Shown here: positions 31,679 through 41,343 of the stretch, piece after piece | How positions within the stretch are numbered: the first letter of the stretch is position 1 | Layout: each line of letters begins with the position of its first letter | DNA from: Diplonema papillatum | Lineage: Eukaryota > Euglenozoa > Diplonemea > Diplonemida > Diplonemidae | Assembly: GCA_030068145.1 (NCBI GenBank) | Contig: JAPJBO010000089.1 | Span: forward strand, 310,001-374,000 | Direction of reading: 5' to 3' | Length of the DNA stretch: 64,000 nucleotides | The notes under the pieces: model-generated | Told to the model about the DNA's origin: nothing | What the model saw: only the letters and a program-made list of their open reading frames with translations | The model's database searches: none | Translations under genes and position numbers: made by a program

Positions 31679-34600
31679 TTATTTTGCAAATGCTTGAGCT
31701 ATCTTTGTGTCTGTGCTTTCAGTCGAAGAAAAAGGCGAAAGAAGGCATACAGAGGCGGCGATGGTTTTTATGTACGCGGGCGCGTCGTGCACCGCAGGGC
31801 GGAAGGTGCACTGCTTTTGCTCTTCTTCGGCTTTCCGCGCTTTTTCGGCCGCGATGTGGAGGGTTCGTTGCTGCGATCGCGTCTTGGCCCATTCAACGTA
31901 TGCGGTAGGATCGTTCCTGACGGACACCTGCAGGGAGTGTAAGGAGAAGTGGGCGCTGTAGTAGTAATAGTATGTGTCATCCTAATCCGAGAACAAGTCA
32001 GGGAGAAGAACGGAGCAATTTTTACAAACAAACGAGTGACTCAAGGTGGCCGCTTGAGCGGCGCCAATCCGAGCGCACACAGCAGCAGTGACGCGTCGGC
32101 AGTATTTGCACTTCAGGATGGGGCTGCGTCGACGGCTAGCGTGTGTCGGCAGAGGGTGCAGTGGTCGGAGCAAGCTTGTGTAGTGGGCGCTGATAAATAC
32201 AAAATACACAGAAGGGCGCCGCCCGGTGCTTACTTTCGACAGAGTGAGCCGGTCCATTCCCTCTTTATAGACTGTGATAGACCGAAGAATACAGCACCAG
32301 GCAATTCGATGCAGCTCTAGGGACTAGGGATGGACCTGATAGACCGTGGTGGACCGTGATTCACTGTGATAAACAGCGGCAGGCACTTCGATGCAGTTTC
32401 AAGAGATACGGACGGACCGGCTCATAGAGGCTGGAGGGAGGACTTATATGTGCGCCTCCCGAAGATCCCACCGCGGAAGACGGAGGGGAGGGGGCGACGC
32501 CCAACACACCACGGCTGGCAGGGCACCCGGCCGAGAGCTGGGCCTCGCTTGGAAAGACTGCTCGGGGGGCTAATCACTATTAATGGTATGTTAGTATTAA
32601 CCCTTTACGGACGGGGGCCATGTATTTATGTCGAAAACGACACAACCCGCGCTGGAGTTCGGGCACTGGGCCTTCAGAGTAAAGACACGTCAAAAAGGAT
32701 CAATGTTTGCTGCTGTGAAGAGATATGTTACGAAACCTTTCCAAGGAGCACCAGGTTTCCCATTGGGGAGTCGTAAAACTCTCGAGTTTGGCCCATGGAT
32801 TCCACAAGGCTTTCTGCGCACTGGACAACGTACCTCCTCTTCCGTGCCGGCGGCACACACGAAACATACCTTACTCTGGACCGTGGATGGACCCCGGTTC
32901 AAGGCGGGGGCAAACGTGCACGCGTTGAGCTCGCTTTCGAACCGCTCGAGCGCCCTTCGCTTGCGCTTCTCCTCCCTGCGCACCTGGTCGCCGACCGACA
33001 GCTCCCTCGTGGACCGCGGCGGCTGGATCTTGCCTAGCGGCGTGATGGTGGGCTTGAAGCAGCACTCCGCGTCGACCACCTCGTCTCGCCCGCTTTGGTC
33101 CTTTTCCCTCAGCACCCGCGACCGGCGCCGCTCCAAGTCGGTGCTCAGCCGGTTGTAGAACCCGGGCGCGCTCTTGTGCTGCAGGATGTCGTAGCTCTTC
33201 GGGTTCAGCTGCGGCCGCCGCTCGGCGTTGTCCGGGTCGGCCTCCTTCAGCAGCTCCATGCGCTCGATCCGCCGGTCCTCCTGCTCCTTCAGCCGCGCGA
33301 AGAACGTCTGCAGCCGCGCCTCGTTCCTCTCCTGCTGTCCGAAGCCCTCCGCACCGCCGCCACCGCTCCGGTCGAAGAGGTCGTCGTCCATCGAAAGCCC
33401 TCCGGGCCGGGGGGTGCGGCGGGCGTGGCTGGCGGGCGACTGGGCGGGCTGGGACGCGGTGCCCGTGCTGCGCTGCGGCCTGCCGTGCTTCGGCATCGAC
33501 AGCCGCTCGAACGCGTCTGTGTTCAGGTACGCGCAAGACGCGGACGCCGGGTAGTCGGTGATGATCTTCGGGTGGAAGGTGCACTCTCTGTCGTCGACGG
33601 TTTCGTGCGTGCGCTTCGTTCCCCTCGACCTCGTAGACGGCGACACCGACCGGTTCAAGTTGTCATCCTCCGCCGACGAAACCCCCAGCGGCGACGTCGT
33701 GTCCCGCTGCGGGTGCGTGTCCCGGGTGTCATTCCCGCTGAAGTAGTGGTCGAAGACCGCGGAGGGGGGTTGCTGCTGCTGCTGCTGCTGCTGCTGGGAC
33801 ACCCCCGGGCTCACGGATCTTTTGTACTGGGCGGGGCCTTCGGGGTTCAGGTACCGCGGTTCGATGCGCTGAGTCCACGCGCTTTGGTTCAAAGTCGGGC
33901 GGAAGGTGCACGGGGCCGTTTCTTCGGCGAGCTTCTTCTTTCGCTCGGCTTCGAGCGATTGCGCGGTTTGGGCGGAGGCGAGGTACAGGCGCTTGATCAC
34001 GTTCTGCTCCTCGACGAGCTTCTGGCCCGCGAGCGTCGCCTTGCTGAGCTTGTTGATCTTCGGCTGGAAGGAGCACATCTTCTCCTCCTCCTGCACCCGC
34101 TTGAGGCGCTTGCTTTCGAGTTGCGCCTCCTTGTCGTGCCGCCACATCTCGCTTCGGCAGTACACCTGCGTGTTCGGCGTGCTCTTCGGCAGGCTCGGCG
34201 CGCGGTCCTTCGTCGGCTTCGCCGGAGAATCCCCGCTGTGCTCGCCGTCGGCAGCCGCCCTGCCCCGTGTACGGCTCGTGTGCCGGCGAGTGCCCGACGG
34301 CTGCCGCTGCTGCTGCTGCTGCTGCTGCTGTTTGCTCGCTCTGGGCCGCTGCTGCTGGTGCTGCTGTTGGTGCTGGTGCTGTTGCTGTTGGGGGTAAGGT
34401 TCGTCGGGGTGGGGCTTGCCGGCGCGTTGCTGGAGGAGGGCCTCGTACTCTTCCATCGCGGCGACCGAGCTGGGCGACTCGGCCACGTTGTCGTTGCTGT
34501 CGTCGATGCCGGCGTCGGAGGCGGAGGAATTCTGCTCGCGCGGGGGCTGCTGCTGCTGCTGCTGCGGGTGGTGCTGGTAGACGTGCCGCTGCGCCTGCTC

Positions 34601-34894
34601 GTTCCGGAGCGCCGACGCCGCGAGTGCGTCCCAATCGGGCTCCGCCGCCTTCGGTGCGGCCCCGAGGGAGTCGGAGGACGTGCGGAACCGCACGGTTTGC
34701 TCCTGGCCGTCTTCCTTCCGCGTCGAGCGGCCCCGCCCGGTCTCCGCCTCCTTCCCCGTGCGCCACAGCTGCGAGATCAACTCGTCGGTCGTGTCGCCGC
34801 TGCCTCTGCCGCTGCCACCGCCGCCGCGGCCCGTCGCACTCGCGTTGAACCCGCCGGCCCCTGGCACCACGTTTCCGTAGGGGTCGCGGTGCAT
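31679..34894 (-). CDS. Low-complexity protein with six CxFxP motifs, probably flagellar or cytoskeletal
   Basis: Exon 1 (34894-32870, 675 codons) starts MHRDPYGNVVPGAGGFNASA; a GTATGT donor follows. Exon 2 begins at 31927 after CTGCAG in the same phase and reads VSVRNDPTAYVEWAKTRSQQ; it ends at a GTATGC donor (31751) or reads on to a stop at 31679. Motifs: CSFQPKINKLSK (~274), CTFRPTLN (~330), CTFHPKI (~440), CCFKPTI (~610), CTFAPALN (~658) in exon 1 and CTFRPAVHDAP in exon 2. Such C-x-F-x-P repeats with Lys/Glu-rich helices are typical of flagellar, basal-body and coiled-coil proteins of protists. PolyQ/polyH tracts (four or more) fill residues ~105-205. An intact MITE lies in the first intron. 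Two truncated 5' copies lie upstream. The function is inferred from motif style only. Confidence 0.65.
32245..32424. mobile_element. 180-bp MITE (family C) in an intron
   Basis: Same TIRs and length as 26137-26316, in inverted orientation. It lies inside the 942-bp intron of the CxFxP gene. Confidence 0.88.
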
Positions 34895-34934
34895 CCCAGC
34901 CGCGTGTGAGAGCGGGGGGAGGGGTTCCTGGGGT

Positions 34935-35005
34935 TATTTTGTTTAGCGTCGTTTATAGAGTTAAAGTTCGCTTGAAGTTCCGGGGTTTTAGGGTCTCCGT
35001 GTGAC
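34935..35005 (-). promoter_or_regulatory. Conserved ~55-bp element (copy b), upstream of the CxFxP gene
   Basis: Plus-strand reading TTTAGCGTCGTTTATAGAGT, TAAAGTTCGCTTGAAGTTCC, GGGGTTTTAGGGTCTCCGTG, TGACC. It ends about 40-60 bp upstream of the ATG at 34894. It links the two subtypes of the motif: the TAGCGTT..GTGGATT type and the GAGTGAAGTTCGCTT type. Confidence 0.6.
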
Positions 35006-35106
35006 CGTTCATGAATGGGTTCTCTTAGAGCAAGAAAGGGCTATGTGGTTACGGGTTGTATATTTGGTGCACGCTTTCGTTATGGGTTATGGCTAGCCAT
35101 GTCCGG

Positions 35107-35158
35107 GACTGTTTGTGGGTTTAAAAAGATCGGGATCTTTCGAAGTCTCCGGTTGGCA
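35107..35158 (-). promoter_or_regulatory. Conserved element (copy c)
   Basis: TTGTGGGTTTAAAAAGATCG and GAAGTCTCCGGTTGGC; closest to copy d at 36082. Confidence 0.5.
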
Positions 35159-35330
35159 GTTGAAGCCTGTTTCGTGTTCGGGCGAGACTTGCCTCTCATG
35201 TATGTTTGATGCTAGCATCAAGCCTTCTTCCCGGGAATGCAGAGTCTTGTTTTCTTTAGTGTTGGGGGGCGTGAGCAAGTGAGTCGTGCGAACCAACAAG
35301 CCGAAAAATAATAGGCGCGAAGTTCGTCTG

Positions 35331-35373
35331 TACGTGCCGGGCACTAGCCGGCTAATCCTCCAACCGGCACGTA
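35331..35373. repeat. Hairpin element, empty site for the MITE at 36233
   Basis: GTACGTGCCGG and CCGGCACGTAC pair over 11 bp around a short loop containing CCGGGCACTAGCCGGCTAAT. The same hairpin recurs at 36219-36590, where it is split by an insertion. Confidence 0.8.
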
Positions 35374-35790
35374 CGAACAAGCAAGTGGATATGAGCGTTA
35401 GGCTAACCTTCTCCAAACACGCAGCCAGCGTTCTCTTTCGTGTATATAATTGATGGGTAAGGTGCCTTAGGGGACTAGTCCCAATGTGAAATCTGTTTTT
35501 AGGGGACCAGTCCCACTTGGAAATTGTTACCTTGACTTTTGTCAGGGAAATGCACTGAGCAAATTTTGAGCAAACTTTGGAAATTTTCATATTTTCCAGA
35601 GTTTTGCCGATTTTTCCCGATTATTCCAGATTTTGGCCATTTTTGCCGATTTTTCCAGATTTAGGCCATTTTTGGACTAGTCCCCTAAGGCACTTTTCCC
35701 ATAATTGATTGTTCTTCCGAAAACCGGTTCTCTCCAGGGTTAAGACTTGCTTTGTCACCACCCCCCGAGGCCGGGAAGCAGCATGTCGGC

Positions 35791-36008
35791 CGAGGGAGTC
35801 GGAAGATGTGCGAAACCGCACGGTTTGCTCCTGGCCTTCTTCCTTCCGCGTCGAGCGGCCCTGCCCGGTCTCCGCCTCCTTCCCCGTGCGCCACAGCTGC
35901 GAGATCAACTCGTCGGTCTCTGTCTCTGCCGCTGCCGCCGCGGCCCGTCGCACTCGCGTTGAATCCGCCGGCCCCTGGCACCACATTTCCGTAGGGGTCG
36001 CGGTGCAT
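35791..36008 (-). pseudogene. Truncated copy of the CxFxP gene 5' end (copy 1)
   Basis: Matches codons 1 to ~78 of the intact gene (MHRDPYGNVVPGAGGFNASA at the start) but a deletion in the Gly/Ser/Arg stretch shifts the frame. The match stops at CGAGGGAGTCGG, preceded by a sequence (AAGACTTGCTTTGTCACCAC..) shared with copy 2 but absent from the intact gene. Confidence 0.88.
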
Positions 36009-36081
36009 CCCAGCCGCGGGGGGGCGGCAGTCGCCCCGCAGGCAGGTCGTGAGAGCGGGGGGATGGGTTCCTGGGTTCTTT

Positions 36082-36142
36082 TGTTTAGCGTTGTTTGTGG
36101 ATTTAAAAGGTCGGAATACTTGTCGTATTGAAGTCTCCGGTT
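36082..36142 (-). promoter_or_regulatory. Conserved element (copy d)
   Basis: TTTAGCGTTGTTTGTGGATT, TAAAAGGTCGG and GAAGTCTCCGGTTGGC, about 75 bp upstream of the start codon of truncated copy 1. The element was therefore copied along with the coding fragment. Confidence 0.55.
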
Positions 36143-36232
36143 GGCTGTGGAGGCATGGGTGTGGGCAAGTGAGTCGTGGAACCCAACGAACAAAAGAAAT
36201 AGGCGCGATGTTTGTTTGTACGTGCCGGGCAC

Positions 36233-36553
36233 CAGGGCTTACGCTCCGTTTTCGGTCTCAGAGAAAATACGTGTGGTCCACATGTGGGCGCTTAAGGTTC
36301 GAGGGGGAAAACTCCTTTCCCTTCATGTGCGACGGCAAAAAAAAATAGCGTCGCTAGGTAGCTACTGGACTTGGCGACACCTGGCTGTGCGGCCGTGCGG
36401 CCTTGACCACTAGTGGGCCTAGACTCCCCTGCATGTGGACCGATAAAACAAAATCCACATGTGGTACCTGTGGATCCACACGTGGGGGAACAAAATCCAA
36501 AAAGAATTAACGTGTGGAAATCCACACGTTCCACACGTGGAGCGTAAGCCCTG
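36233..36553. mobile_element. 321-bp hAT-like MITE with 8-bp target-site duplication
   Basis: Perfect 15-bp TIRs CAGGGCTTACGCTCC / GGAGCGTAAGCCCTG, flanked on both sides by CCGGGCAC. The related hairpin at 35331-35373 has a single CCGGGCAC and no insert, which is the pre-insertion state. CAGGG ends and 8-bp duplications are hallmarks of the hAT superfamily. The interior carries subterminal CCACACGTGG/CCACATGTGG palindromes; no transposase. Confidence 0.93.
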
Positions 36554-36779
36554 CCGGGCACTAACAGGCTAATCCTCCCCCGGCACGTACAAACAAGTGA
36601 GCGGATATGATCGTAAGGCTAATCTTCTCCCAAAACACGCTGCCAGCGTTCTCTTTCGTGTATCGAATTGATTGTTATTCCGAAAACCGGTTCTCTCCAG
36701 GTTGTACACGGCGTCGAGCCGTCCTGGGCTAAGACTTGCTTTGTCACCACCCCCCGAGGCCGGGAAGCAGCATGTCGGC

Positions 36780-36995
36780 CGAGGGAGTCGGAAGATGTGC
36801 GAAACCGCACGGTTTGCTCCTGGCCGTCTTCCTTCCGCGTCGAGCGGCCCTGCCCGGTCTCCGCCTCCTTCCCCCTGCGCCACAGCTGCGAGATCAACTC
36901 GTCGGTCGTGTCGCCGTTGCCGCAGCGCGGCCCGTCGCACTCGCGTTGAACCCACCGGCACCGGGCACCACGGTTCCGTAGGGGTCGCGGTGCAT
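36780..36995 (-). pseudogene. Truncated copy of the CxFxP gene 5' end (copy 2)
   Basis: Same extent and same inner breakpoint as copy 1, with its own small deletions (the Gly/Ser stretch is shorter) and a frame disruption. The shared breakpoint means copies 1 and 2 descend from one duplication that was then repeated. Confidence 0.88.
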
Positions 36996-37027
36996 CCCAG
37001 CCGCGGGGAGGGGGGGCGGCCGCAGTC

Positions 37028-37245
37028 TTGACGTAGCTGTTTCGCTTTGTTCTTCGCTTACACCACCGTGTGTTGTTTTCTCACTCAGGACTTTGACCTG
37101 TTGTGTTTGCGTGATTTGTCGTGTAGGGGTAGACCCGCATGACCTCACGTCCGTTCAACACGTGGTTCGGTAGTTACAGCACTTGGGATCCCTTCTGTTC
37201 TTTGTCGGGCAGCATCGTCGAGCATTTCCTTCAAGCTGGCGCTTA
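37028..37245 (+). repeat. Interspersed repeat family E
   Basis: Near-identical to 6896-7185 without the tRNA-like insertion at its end. Confidence 0.85.
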
Positions 37246-37828
37246 TGTAAAACGAATAGGCGCGAAATTTGTTAGTACGTGCCGGGAGCACTAACAGGCC
37301 AATCTCCCCCGAGGAGGAGTGTCCGATAAACCCCTGTCAACACCACCCAGCGACTGCGACATGCATGCTTAATGCCGGACGCTAACGTCTGACTAAGGCA
37401 TGCGTGACACAGCCGCGTTCAAAGGTGAGACGAGAGGCATCGGCTCACTCTGTCAACGGGCAAAACGGGCAAAACACCCCTGCCATGAAAAGACAGACGG
37501 GGCGATACTAGGTGCCGTGGGCTACCCGCCTCTCCCTCCCTCCCTGGCTAGGGGGTTGGTGTCGGATCCACAAAACGCCAAAAACACCGAAACACCTGTT
37601 CAGCCGGATATTCTCGAGTGAAGGCGGACGCCGCACGCAGAACGAAGGGAGAAAGAGAAAAAAAAAGGAACGAAAGGGAAGGCGCGCATTTATCTCGCTG
37701 TTGCGAGGGGGCCGCTCAGCGGGGCCGTGAGAACTCCGACCGGGCAGCTGCCACGCCGGTGTTCGTTGTAGCACAATGCCTTGCTCTGGTCTGGAAGACC
37801 GGCTGTGCAGTAGTCGTACCTGGAGAAG
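37246..37828. other. No gene seen
   Basis: Starts with a piece of the hairpin family (GTACGTGCCGGGAGCACTAACAGG at 37276). A purine-rich stretch at 37630-37685. No coding-like frame. Confidence 0.45.
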
Positions 37829-38128
37829 TTAGCTACTATCGCTGTGCAAGACCGCGTGCGGGTACTGCCGAAGGAAGGCTTTGGTCGCAGGCCACATCTG
37901 CGCTGTTGTGTGGTGAAACAAAACGGGTCGTTCGTTTGCACATTCTCTTGATGCGACCGGAGTGTGGAATAGTACGCTGCCATCGATCCTGCTCTTGGAA
38001 ATTGCATTTGTTAGACACAAAAGCTTCTCCAGAAGCACGTCGACGTTCTCTTGCTGGATCGTCGCTCGTCTCTCGTCCGGAGCACACTCCCACGAGACAC
38101 GGTATTCCTCTTGCAAAGAACTCGACAT
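37829..38128 (-). CDS. Hypothetical 99-residue protein
   Basis: ATG at 38128, TAA stop, no intron needed. Reads MSSSLQEEYRVSWECAPDER, then IQQENVDVLLEKLLCLTNAI and a C-terminal TKAFLRQYPHAVL. The sequence is of balanced protein-like composition with a probable central helix. An overlapping plus frame of 221 codons is longer but Arg/Ser-rich and less protein-like. An in-frame ATG is absent upstream; another frame (MHANVEFF..) overlaps the start. No family recognised. It may also be one exon of a larger gene. Confidence 0.42.
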   Translation of the reverse strand: MSSSLQEEYRVSWECAPDERRATIQQENVDVLLEKLLCLTNAISKSRIDGSVLFHTPVASRECANERPVLFHHTTAQMWPATKAFLRQYPHAVLHSDSS

Positions 38129-38319
38129 TCGCGTGCATGAACGTTCAACGATGGGGCCTTACTGTGATGTGCTGCATTACACAGCTGGTCAACAGCTTTG
38201 TTCATCAACAAGTTCCAACAGAAGACGCACATGAACTGGCCGCTGGGAACCGTTCTGTCTCTTCCAAACGTCGGTTTGGCTGAGAACCGTGAGACGAGGG
38301 ACCTGGAGTTCCGATCTGG

Positions 38320-38634
38320 CCAGCTAACCACTGGCCTGCAGGTTGCCTATTCACGACAGCTTGTCTGCAAGGCTGACACTGTTCCGTAGTCAAATGGATC
38401 AGGTCAACCCAGGGGAATCCCCTGTCAACCACTGGCCTGCAGGTTGGTCTGCAAGGCTGAAACTGATCCGTGAAGTGATCCCGGCCGGTCAACCATTGAC
38501 CTGCAGGTTGAACATACACACAGCAGCTCCTCTGCAAGGCTGACACTGTTCCGCGAACAACTGGATCAGGCCAACGCAGGGTGCTCCTGGCCCGTCAGCC
38601 GCTGGCACGGCGGCTCGTCAGCAGAACCTAGTGC
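38320..38634. repeat. Imprecise tandem repeat of ~100-130 bp, three to four units
   Basis: CACTGGCCTGCAGGTTG and TCTGCAAGGCTGACACTGTT recur around 38330-38390, 38430-38475, 38495-38555, with decay toward 38640. Confidence 0.7.
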
Positions 38635-38790
38635 TCAGGGCAGCGCTATTCCGCGAACGAATGCTTGCACATCGTCAACGCGGACCCTGATCCTGAGCTG
38701 TCTGCCGCTGGGCCTACAGGTCAAACATTTGCGCTGCGGCGCCCTTCTTTCGCTCTTTGAGCTTCGCGTCGTCAGCGTCTCTGTGTTCAT
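38635..38790 (-). CDS. Candidate short exon downstream of a conserved element, two competing frames
   Basis: Directly after element copy e an ATG (38790) opens a 51-codon frame (MNTETLTTRSSKSERR.. KCLTC .. RGIALP) with G/C-rich third positions. A second frame without ATG reads DADDAKLKERKKGAAAQMFD and stops at TAG, and would be a terminal exon after an AACACAG acceptor. Only one can be right; the second looks more like a natural C-terminus. No family recognised. Confidence 0.3.
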   Translation of the reverse strand: MNTETLTTRSSKSERRAPQRKCLTCRPSGRQLRIRVRVDDVQAFVRGIALP

Positions 38791-38793
38791 TTT

Positions 38794-38850
38794 GTAGCGT
38801 TATTTGTGGATTAGAAGGTCGGTATTTTAAAGTCTCCGGTTGACCGTAGA
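38794..38850 (-). promoter_or_regulatory. Conserved element (copy e)
   Basis: GTAGCGTTATTTGTGGATTA, GAAGGTCGGTATTTTAAAGT, CTCCGGTTGACC. The cleanest example of the TAGCGTT subtype. Confidence 0.6.
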
Positions 38851-39450
38851 GGCTTGGGTATGGATGGTGTTGAAAGGGTTGAGAAAGTGAGAGGGTGCCG
38901 CTCGTTTCGGGTGATGTGTCACTCCGTTGTGAAACCTTGTGAAGTCCCCTAACGCGTTTAGGGGAGGAGCTTTGTATCTCGGGCTGAACGAACTGCAGTG
39001 GCAATGTTAGATTCAGCGACGCCTTCGTGCCCAGCCTGAATGGCCCGAACACCTCCACGCCTCCACTTTAACGGTAGCGGGAGAGGTGCGCCGCTCACTT
39101 GTCAGTCTCGCGGCTGACTGCTCCTCGATGCAACCTCGCACACACAAACAATACAGGTTCCGTTGACGCGACCTTAGCACATGGCTTCAACAGGATTTCT
39201 TCACGAAATAAAAAAAAAATTGATTTGAGAGAGCAGGTCATACCGAATGGCTTTCTTCGCTTGTGCTTCTGCCTTCCTTCGTGCCACCATTTCAGCGGCG
39301 TAGACGGGTTGATCGATTTCGCCGGTCCACGGTTGGTTCCTGTATGTTGTTGAGAACGTTTAGCGTTGCTCCGTGTGTAGGAAACAGGAGCGAGGGCTAC
39401 ACGGCGGACTCCCCCACTGGTTGGAGGAGTGAATGCGGTAGTGAAAATAC
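38851..39450. other. No gene seen
   Basis: Short repeated strings GTTGAGAACG..TTAGCG only. A-run at 39206-39216. No coding-like frame. Confidence 0.4.
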
Positions 39451-39660
39451 TCGAGTTAGAGAGAAGAGGACACTCATTTCGAAGAAGGCTAGAGGGGGAG
39501 AAAACAATACAACTACAAAGTGGGTCTTTTTTGTTGAACGCTTACGCCCGCCACTAAACCCAGATTTACCTGTGTTTCGCGTGGGCTACAGCACATTTAC
39601 CTCCTTTTGATCTATCGCAACCGGCAGTCTCCTCAAGCATTTCCTACAAAGCGGGTGCTG
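39451..39660 (+). repeat. Interspersed repeat family B
   Basis: From ACTCGAGTTAGAGAGAAGAG through GAACGCTTACGCCCGCCACT to AAGCGGGTGCTGA. Confidence 0.88.
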
Positions 39661-40226
39661 AAACAAAAACAAAAATGAAGGAACCCCCCCGACCGCACAA
39701 ACGATCGCAAAATCACTCCCCCCCATCCAGTTCCGTGCACAACCGAGATGCAGTTCGGGCCCTCGGGTTTATTTTCGCCTGGTTTGTTCTCGTGTTAAGG
39801 ATCTCCGTGTGGACCGGTGATCCGAAATGATCTTCAGTATGGTGTTGGTTCGCCCCATTGCGCGTGCACCCATTTGTAGAACACATTGCGGTGACTTGAT
39901 CTGGCAATGTCTCGAAAAGACGGGGAAAAGGGCGGGCGCTTCGTTTGTTTGCGCGGTGCTCATTTGCGACACTGTTTCTGCTACGGCCTCGAAGCCGTTA
40001 CAATGCAGTGATGGCGACCCGCAAGAGGGTTAACCCTTCCTTCAAAAGAGACGACTGCATCAGCCGACAATGGTCAACAGGATCGTCAATGTGTCACCAC
40101 TTCAGATCTCTGCATCCGGGTTGCGGAATGTTCACGCATTCCCATTCGGCAATCCTGCACGTCCGAGCAAGCTCGCCAGTGGCAGCTTTGAGGTTGCGGC
40201 TAACAAAAACGAAAGGCAGGGGAAGG
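39661..40226. other. 3' side of bL9m, no other gene
   Basis: Contains short AT-poor unique sequence; no repeat or coding-like frame was recognised. Confidence 0.4.
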
Positions 40227-41308
40227 TCAGGCAGGGGAAGGTCGTCGCGCACACCTTTCGTCCTCTCCATCGTCAGCGTCCTTGGCTGAAAAGACATCCC
40301 ACGGAACCCCTTGCAATTGGTCCCAGATCCATGGCTGTCGATGCATGAGCTTTCCTTGCAGCTCGCGTCTGGGATAGTCTTGATACAGGGGGTCGTAGAA
40401 TACCTGCAGTGTGTTGGGATGGAAGTCAAAGCTTCATGTTCAGGCAGAACACTGCATCACCACGTGTTTGATGTAGCAATCGGGCCTGATGCTAGCCAAC
40501 CTCGGGTGGACAAAAATACGAAAGGTTGCGAAAAAGACAGGCGCTTCGTTTTGTTTGTGAGTGCCGGTTGATCGTTTTCCCACTTGTGTTTACCCTGTGT
40601 ATTCAGGTAAGGAATTCTGATCAACCACCAAAACAAGCTGCCTACGTCTTTTTAGCCTACACAATAATGTACCTCCTTCGATCGCTCGCAACTGGCAGCC
40701 TCCTCAAGTATTTCCTACAAAGCAGGTGCTTATACAAAAAAAAAACAGAAAATCGGGCGCGCGGCTGGCATACCCCAAGCAGCTCGCAATTCTCCTTGGT
40801 GGCGACCACGGCGAGGCGGTTCGGGTGCAGGTCGGTCCGGAACTGCTCGTGGTGCACGGCGACGACGTCGTTTTTCTGGCCCAGGTCCGGGATGTCCTCC
40901 CGCAGGATGCAGTACGTCAGCCCCCACCACATGGGGTGAGGGTCGTGCGGGTGCTCCAAGCCGCGCTCCATCCACGTCTTTTCGGCGGGCTCCCTCCAGT
41001 ACAGAGACGTCGGCCGCGGCTGCCGCTTCGAGTGCAGGAACCAAGGATCGTTCGGTATGTGGGGGTACTCGAACCGCTCCCTGAACTGGGTCAGCGGCGC
41101 GTCCTTCGGGATCGGGTCGTCCCAAAAGGTGAGCGGCCGGTAGGGGTTCTGCGGGTCCTGCCGCACGCGCATCGTCACCCGCTTCGCCTCGCTCTCCTGC
41201 TGGAGCTGCCGCGCCCACGGGTTGGTCAGCCGCTTCCGGCCAAACTCGGGGTGGCGACGGTTGAGGTACGCCGTGCGCGGGGTGAACAAGTACTTCGTTC
41301 GCTTTTTG
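40227..41308 (-). CDS. MRPL9: Mitochondrial large-subunit ribosomal protein bL9m
   Basis: The exon 41308-40774 ends with the N-terminal domain of bacterial L9: ILREDIPDLGQKNDVVAVHH, then LHPNRLAVVATKENCELLG, matching 'ILLEDV.GLGKKGDVV.V....N.L.P.GLAV.ATKEN'. It is preceded by ~120 residues (RRHPEFGRKRLTNPWARQL, WWGLTYC), a long mitochondrial-type extension. A GTATGC donor at 40773 and CTGCAG acceptor at 40404 join in phase 0 to exon 40403-40227 (VFYDPLYQDYPRRELQGKLM, PWIWDQLQGVPWDVF) ending at TGA. The long helix and C-terminal domain of bacterial L9 are absent or replaced. The start is unresolved: the first exon has no in-frame ATG before its motif region, begins after a CTGCAG and so needs an upstream exon. 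A copy of repeat B sits in the intron. Confidence 0.8.
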
Positions 41309-41317
41309 CTGCAGGTT

Positions 41318-41343
41318 TTTTTAGCGTTATTTGTGGATTAGAA
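41318..41343 (-). promoter_or_regulatory. Conserved element (copy f), interrupted by a transposon
   Basis: TTTTTAGCGTTATTTGTGGA followed by TTAGAA, where the 1.7-kb element is inserted. The rest of an element-like sequence continues after 43040. It lies 10 bp upstream of the first seen bL9m exon border. Confidence 0.55.

Noticed and set aside
33095..34909. 604-codon plus-strand frame opposite the CxFxP gene
   Set aside because: Arg/Leu-rich mirror of a G/C-biased gene; the minus strand has six regular CxFxP motifs, polyQ tracts, fitting introns and an ATG context shared with its copies.
37618..38283. 221-codon plus-strand frame
   Set aside because: Starts in a purine-rich low-complexity tract and overlaps the more protein-like 99-codon minus frame.
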